A DNA stretch of 15,818 nucleotides from CAYUTA01 sp964447605 (GTDB lineage: Bacteria > Bacillota > Clostridia > Christensenellales > CAG-138). The notes beneath the pieces are model-generated. The model was not told the origin of the DNA. It did not search any database and worked only from the letters and a program-made list of their open reading frames with translations. The DNA is taken from NCBI GenBank assembly GCA_964447605.1, contig CAYUTA010000059.1:1-15818 (forward strand), written 5' to 3'. Of this stretch, positions 14,301-15,818 are shown piece after piece (positions within the stretch are counted from its first letter, which is position 1; the number at the start of each line of letters is the position of its first letter). The position numbers were made by a program, and so were the translations under genes.

Positions 14301-15787
14301 TCACGGAGCAGTGGGCGGCGGAGTTTTTGCGACTCTATCCCAGCGCCAATCTGCTTGTCACAACGAAAAAGGACTTCGAGAAGAACAACCGCAAGCGGTT
14401 TTGCAGCCGTATCACCACGGGCGATTACGACGCAATTATCATGGGACATTCGCAATTTGAGCGCATCCCCATCTCGATGGAGCGGCAGGAGGCGCTTTTA
14501 CGGGAGCAGATATGGGAGATTGCGGACGGCATCGAGGAAGTGGAGAATAGCGGCGGGGAGCGTTTCACCGTCAAACAGTTGGAGCGCACGAAGCGGGCGT
14601 TGGAAGCGCGGCTCGACAAGCTGTTAGACGGAAGCCGCAAGGACGATGTGGTGACGTTTGAACAGTTGGGCGTGGATAAGCTGTTTGTAGATGAGAGCCA
14701 CAATTACAAAAACTTGTTCCTGTACACAAAAATGCAGAACGTGGCGGGGCTTTCCACCTCCGATGCGCAAAAATCCTCGGACATGTTCGCCAAGTGCCGT
14801 TATATGGATGAACGCACCGGCGGCAAGGGCGTGGTGTTCGCCACGGGTACGCCCGTGTCGAACTCGATGACGGAAATCTATACCATGCAGCGGTATTTGC
14901 AGTACGCCACGCTGGAACGCATGAACATGGTGCATTTCGACTGCTGGGCAAGTAATTTCGGAGAAACCACTACCGCAATAGAGCTTGCGCCGGAGGGTAC
15001 GGGCTATCGGGCGCGGACACGGTTTGCCCGGTTTCATAACCTGCCGGAGCTGATGAATCTGTTTAAGGAATCGGCGGACATTAAGACAGCCGACCAGCTG
15101 GATTTGCCAGTGCCGGCTGCGGCATATGAAACCGTTGTGGCAAAGCCTTCGGACTTCCAAAAGGAATATGTGCAATCCCTGTCTGAGCGGGCGACCGCCA
15201 TTCATGCCGGTATCGATCCTCGCATCGACAATATGTTAAAGGTGACTTCGGACGGGCGCAAGCTGGGGCTGGATCAGCGCATTATCAACCCGCTGCTGCC
15301 CGACGATCCAAACAGTAAGGTCAACCTATGCGTTCAAAACATTCTCCGTATTTGGCGGGAGGGGCAGGAAGAAAGGCTCACCCAACTTGTTTTCTCCGAT
15401 ATATCCACGCCTAAAAACGACGGCAGTTTTACCGTTTACAATGATATTCGGGCAAAGCTGGTCGCAAGCGGCGTTCCGGCGGTGGAAGTGGCGTTTATCC
15501 ATGAAGCCAATACCGAAACGCAGAAAAAGGAGCTGTTTGGGAAAGTGCGTTCCGGGCAGGTGCGGGTGCTTATCGGCAGCACCGCCAAGATGGGTGCGGG
15601 GACAAACGTGCAGGATCGGCTCATCGCCATGCACGATCTGGACTGCCCGTGGCGACCCGGCGATCTTGCCCAACGCGCCGGGCGTATCGTACGGCAGGGC
15701 AACCGCAATCCAGAAGTGCATATCTACCGCTATGTGACCGACGGGACATTCGACAGCTACCTCTGGGTGCGACACGAAGTCGCATAA
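8339..15787 (+). CDS. Giant DNA methylase/SF2 helicase of the ICE, 3' end interrupted
   Basis: The open frame gives 2482 residues from a TTG start, chosen because GGAGG is 7 bases upstream and PTIQT follows; the GTG at 8333 is too close to that site. Residues 1-235 are an N-terminal region (YKYPYPEQLMIYAQRPNA). Residues 260-377 are a Gly/Asp/Arg-rich linker that overlaps tnpV in another frame. Three copies of a small module lie at 428-514, 653-738 and 820-888. An N6-adenine-methylase-like domain has EPACGVGNF at 1229 and NVPFGSY at 1292. The helicase has GAGKT (Lys1960), VDESH (Asp2118), ATGTPVSNS, KMGAGTNVQ and QRAGRIVRQGN at 2445. Such proteins probably process or protect element DNA. Family members continue well past FDSYLW; here the frame goes off-pattern at 15767 and stops at 15785, so the genuine exon probably ends at 15766 (Trp2476). 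Confidence 0.85.
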   Translation: MPTIQTITQLTESTAAQITHSKQDWTGFLTTAARLYKYPYPEQLMIYAQRPNATACASYDLWNKRMGRFVHRHSQGIALIDATGDTPKIKYVFDISDTGGREQSRRPLLWEMKPDHEDAVMSALEREYGVSGRDGLADQIRTIAAQLADLHWQVNRRDILYNIDGSFAAEYDEFNQEAAFVQATAISITYAALSRCGLDPDEYIDNVEYLNVFDFNTPSAVNALGTAVSSGTEQLLRQIERTVKQYEQEKTQEAERSAEHGTDQLQAERGLSDSRPGDGAAHGGDRQIREDAEAVSDGTSPNVLQFPAAIGEAVSAPAGDRADGQRAVGADDAPAYGIGGRDRSLESVRSDEVGGSYEYPQSPSGGNDFGGADLQLKPPQQLSLFPSEAEQIAAISQAESQTPSAFSISQAQLDMVLQSGSNNDDSRLRIAAKFIEGKPIAQIADFLRKEYRGGKGFKTAPHDISVWFSDEGIRAYSFDTVRYVEAAQLIPWEDAAQRIGELLEQGQYLTNVELAEVDGYERSELAQRILYVYHDFDEQAKEQGYLPSLADIRGGGYPEETAALAEKLAEPEFLATFTAEYGQFLAAYQQDRSLIRFHYHHTGELFNGLNDLALPRREYATDMTALPDVQQFITEDEINAALAGDSAYEDTKLSVFTYFVGNHTAKEKADFLKDEYGWSGRSHAISGASRSWLGHSGNGMELKKGDCPPVELSWSKVANRINELIRKRRYLTSEEKTRLDEIEQQYSDRGEELPTPVARFGFPNPDIAAHEPVADISKPEQPSEQVPLPDAITPSEPRPLTQADIDAALQEWNGDTESKLRVQEYMQEHARDKEAAAFLRTEYGDDLPAFPITGNGASTDIPWTRVQRHLAKLISEDRFFTEAEQAEAVTQNEVSPLLEQAKALIDDFCESEYDSSGDYSDLEKIGVAYTTVTDDEIPIQVNVNLVDFRLERYLDDVLIDVRQYASLQEFIDNELNSLDFSDLTSVTDEEIAMTKHPTPQFSFSVGDTVYLEDGKPYIVESITDMHIQLRDPSLYYSILRAESRASFSRLMERYPQPKRPLPESKEKPEITAEVEAVYPAEQNHLPYDIVIERLHIDEPGQEQPELPPAENFRITDDALGVGGAKTKYRNNVEAIRTLQRIEADGRMATPGEQEALSRYTGWGGVPQAFDKANADWNKEYAELKGLLSDTEYESARASTLNAHYTAPVVIRSMYSALERMGFRCGSILEPACGVGNFFGLLPESMAQSRLFGVELDSISGRIAQKLYPNADIKVTGFEKTDVRDFYDLVIGNVPFGSYKVADRSYDKLNFYIHDYFLAKSIDQARPGGIVAVITSKGTMDKQSPEVRRYLAQRAELLGAVRLPNNAFKANAGTEVTSDILFFRKRERPMEVEPDWVHLGVYRAPTKLQDFVGRGGTTEQADSVRLRAEEQSEVRDDEDGIPINSYFADHPEMVLGKMAWNDSMYGSRKETACLPIDGAALADQLAEAMLHIKGEYAEAELPDLGDNQPVDDSIPADPNVKNYAYTVVNGEVYYRENSRMVRPTLNATAKERIRGMVELRDCVYRLIDQQLDGFTDDAAIRSTQAELNRLYDTFVRSYGHITNRGNHTAFSQDSAYYLLSSLEVLDDDGAFARKADMFRKRTVRQQNIVTSVDTASAALALSISEKARVDLPYMAGLSGKTEEQLAKELSGVIFRDFGNLDPPNMAWAFFDPARYPFVTADEFLSGNVRAKYKQVQGIYDMLHGHTNNTELLANIQTHIAALERVQPKDLEASEIAVKLIDPEYIKDFMDELLDPPRYVRDSIKVHFSPITAEWSIEGKKLCGYSNVAAYVTYGTGRANAYYILEDSLNQRDVRIYDTVEEDGKKKRVLNSKETTLAAQRQQAMRDAFRDWIWRDPDRRHDLVTKYNALFNSIRPREYDGSHITFSGINPEIELREHQKSAIAHILYGGNTLLAHEVGAGKTFEMVAAAMESKRLGLCSKSLIAVPNHLTEQWAAEFLRLYPSANLLVTTKKDFEKNNRKRFCSRITTGDYDAIIMGHSQFERIPISMERQEALLREQIWEIADGIEEVENSGGERFTVKQLERTKRALEARLDKLLDGSRKDDVVTFEQLGVDKLFVDESHNYKNLFLYTKMQNVAGLSTSDAQKSSDMFAKCRYMDERTGGKGVVFATGTPVSNSMTEIYTMQRYLQYATLERMNMVHFDCWASNFGETTTAIELAPEGTGYRARTRFARFHNLPELMNLFKESADIKTADQLDLPVPAAAYETVVAKPSDFQKEYVQSLSERATAIHAGIDPRIDNMLKVTSDGRKLGLDQRIINPLLPDDPNSKVNLCVQNILRIWREGQEERLTQLVFSDISTPKNDGSFTVYNDIRAKLVASGVPAVEVAFIHEANTETQKKELFGKVRSGQVRVLIGSTAKMGAGTNVQDRLIAMHDLDCPWRPGDLAQRAGRIVRQGNRNPEVHIYRYVTDGTFDSYLWVRHEVA
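9117..9467 (+). CDS. tnpV: TnpV-family transposon protein, nested in the helicase ORF in another frame
   Basis: A 116-residue protein encoded wholly within the giant helicase ORF, shifted +1. AAAGGAG stands 8 bases before its ATG. The sequence matches the TnpV type: GKYGRMRKRYLMEHRP, then YNSLLLSEKLYPHLLEIE, then MKWVGLMNTLKAQAEEMILA and a final ELIFS. It is soluble, helical and of unknown function; TnpV is known as a transposon-encoded protein of clostridial elements. The protein looks natural (balanced, helix-forming, with a normal stop), whereas the helicase frame over the same bases is low-complexity, so this frame is probably the more constrained one. A terminator-like hairpin follows 61 bases after its stop. 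I regard it as a real overlapping gene. Confidence 0.82.
   Translation: MEQISYKRNGDYLIPDLAMAQPTEAIGKYGRMRKRYLMEHRPTYYNSLLLSEKLYPHLLEIERTANERLEQMMPQLMESAGVTEALKASDQMKWVGLMNTLKAQAEEMILAELIFS
9528..9557 (+). terminator. Terminator-like hairpin downstream of tnpV, inside the helicase ORF
   Basis: AAGCGGAG and CTCCGCTT form a perfect 8-base stem around an 11-base loop; the T-run 9553-9557 begins in the stem and continues as TTTCT. It lies 61 bases after the tnpV stop, where a terminator for that gene would sit, yet it is inside the translated helicase frame (QAESQTPSAFS). The stem is shorter than ideal. A ribosome translating the helicase could suppress it. Confidence 0.4.
9620..11001 (+). repeat. 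Three diverged copies of a protein module within the helicase ORF
   Basis: The units are at about 9620-9880, 10295-10550 and 10796-11001. Each has an opening Leu-rich helix, then FLRKEY, FLKDEY or FLRTEYG, a variable loop, a Trp-containing strand (IPWEDAAQRI, LSWSKVANRI, IPWTRVQRHL), and a closing helix ending YLTNVE, YLTSEE or FFTEAE. The third copy is shorter, having lost the middle strand region. The repetition is at the protein level; DNA identity looks low, so the duplication is old. Confidence 0.65.
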
Positions 15788-15818
15788 TTTAATTGTTCGG
15801 CAATGACCGAACCTGCTA
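15767..15818 (+). mobile_element. Probable 5' end of a group II intron inserted in the helicase gene
   Basis: Right after the TGG codon of the conserved FDSYLW segment the sequence becomes GTGCGAC, matching the group II intron 5' consensus GUGYG. It then gives two clean hairpins: TGCGAC/GTCGCA with a 5-base loop (15768-15784) and GTTCGG/CCGAAC with a 6-base loop (15795-15812). Such RNA-like structure is unlike coding sequence and reads into a TAA at 15785. The junction falls between codons. Domains V/VI and any reverse transcriptase gene would be outside the window. Another insertion or a simple truncation cannot be excluded. Confidence 0.6.

Noticed and set aside
13902..14627. 241-residue plus-strand ORF in another frame inside the helicase domain
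   Set aside because: Arg/Ser-rich product typical of a shifted GC-rich frame. Unlike tnpV, it has no recognisable family.

Overview
The window looks like part of the conjugation and accessory region of a Tn1549/CTn-type integrative and conjugative element (ICE) from a low- to mid-GC Firmicute, most likely a gut clostridium (Eubacteriales/Oscillospiraceae/Lachnospiraceae type). The basis is the gene order, the AGGAGG-type ribosome binding sites with frequent ATGA overlaps, and a series of protein families known mainly from these elements: a VirB4 ATPase, an NlpC/P60 membrane protein, DUF4315, DUF4366, cysteine-rich VLP, ArdC/YodL/DUF4316, a transposon-transfer assisting protein, TnpV, and a giant DNA methylase/helicase. 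Family names come from recognition of the sequences; no search was run.

Layout. Bases 1-737 hold the C-terminal third of the VirB4 ATPase, overlapped by a 582-residue membrane-anchored NlpC/P60 cell-wall hydrolase (734-2482). The plus-strand operon is then interrupted by an opposite-strand Phd-Doc toxin-antitoxin pair (2505-3124), with its own promoter and a perfect palindrome between the -35 and -10 boxes. The plus strand resumes with a packed run: DUF4315 (3221), a secreted or anchored DUF4366 protein (3429), a small Cys-rich protein (4115), a cysteine-rich VLP protein (4311), a conserved ICE hypothetical (4822), an ArdC-metallopeptidase/YodL/DUF4316 fusion (5409), a transposon-transfer assisting protein (7480) and a calcineurin-like phosphoesterase (7737). 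The rest of the window (8339-15787) is one giant ORF with an N-terminal region, a Gly/Asp/Arg-rich linker, three copies of a small module, an N6-adenine-methylase-like domain and an SF2/SNF2-like helicase.

How the genes work together: VirB4 and the NlpC/P60 protein belong to the mating channel (energy supply and local opening of the wall). DUF4366, DUF4315 and the small Cys-rich proteins are conserved partners of unknown biochemistry. The ArdC fusion and the methylase/helicase probably protect or process incoming DNA, and Phd-Doc probably stabilises the element.

Most interesting signals. (1) The giant helicase ORF ends abruptly just after helicase motif VI, exactly where sequence resembling a group II intron 5' end (GTGCGAC followed by two hairpins) begins. 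(2) A complete tnpV gene with its own ribosome binding site lies inside the helicase ORF in another frame, followed by a terminator-like hairpin that is also inside the helicase frame. (3) A perfect 11-bp hairpin with a T-tract lies in the signal-peptide codons of the DUF4366 gene, as an attenuator would. There is no gene-free stretch longer than 300 bases; the largest gap (4683-4821) holds nothing I can support.
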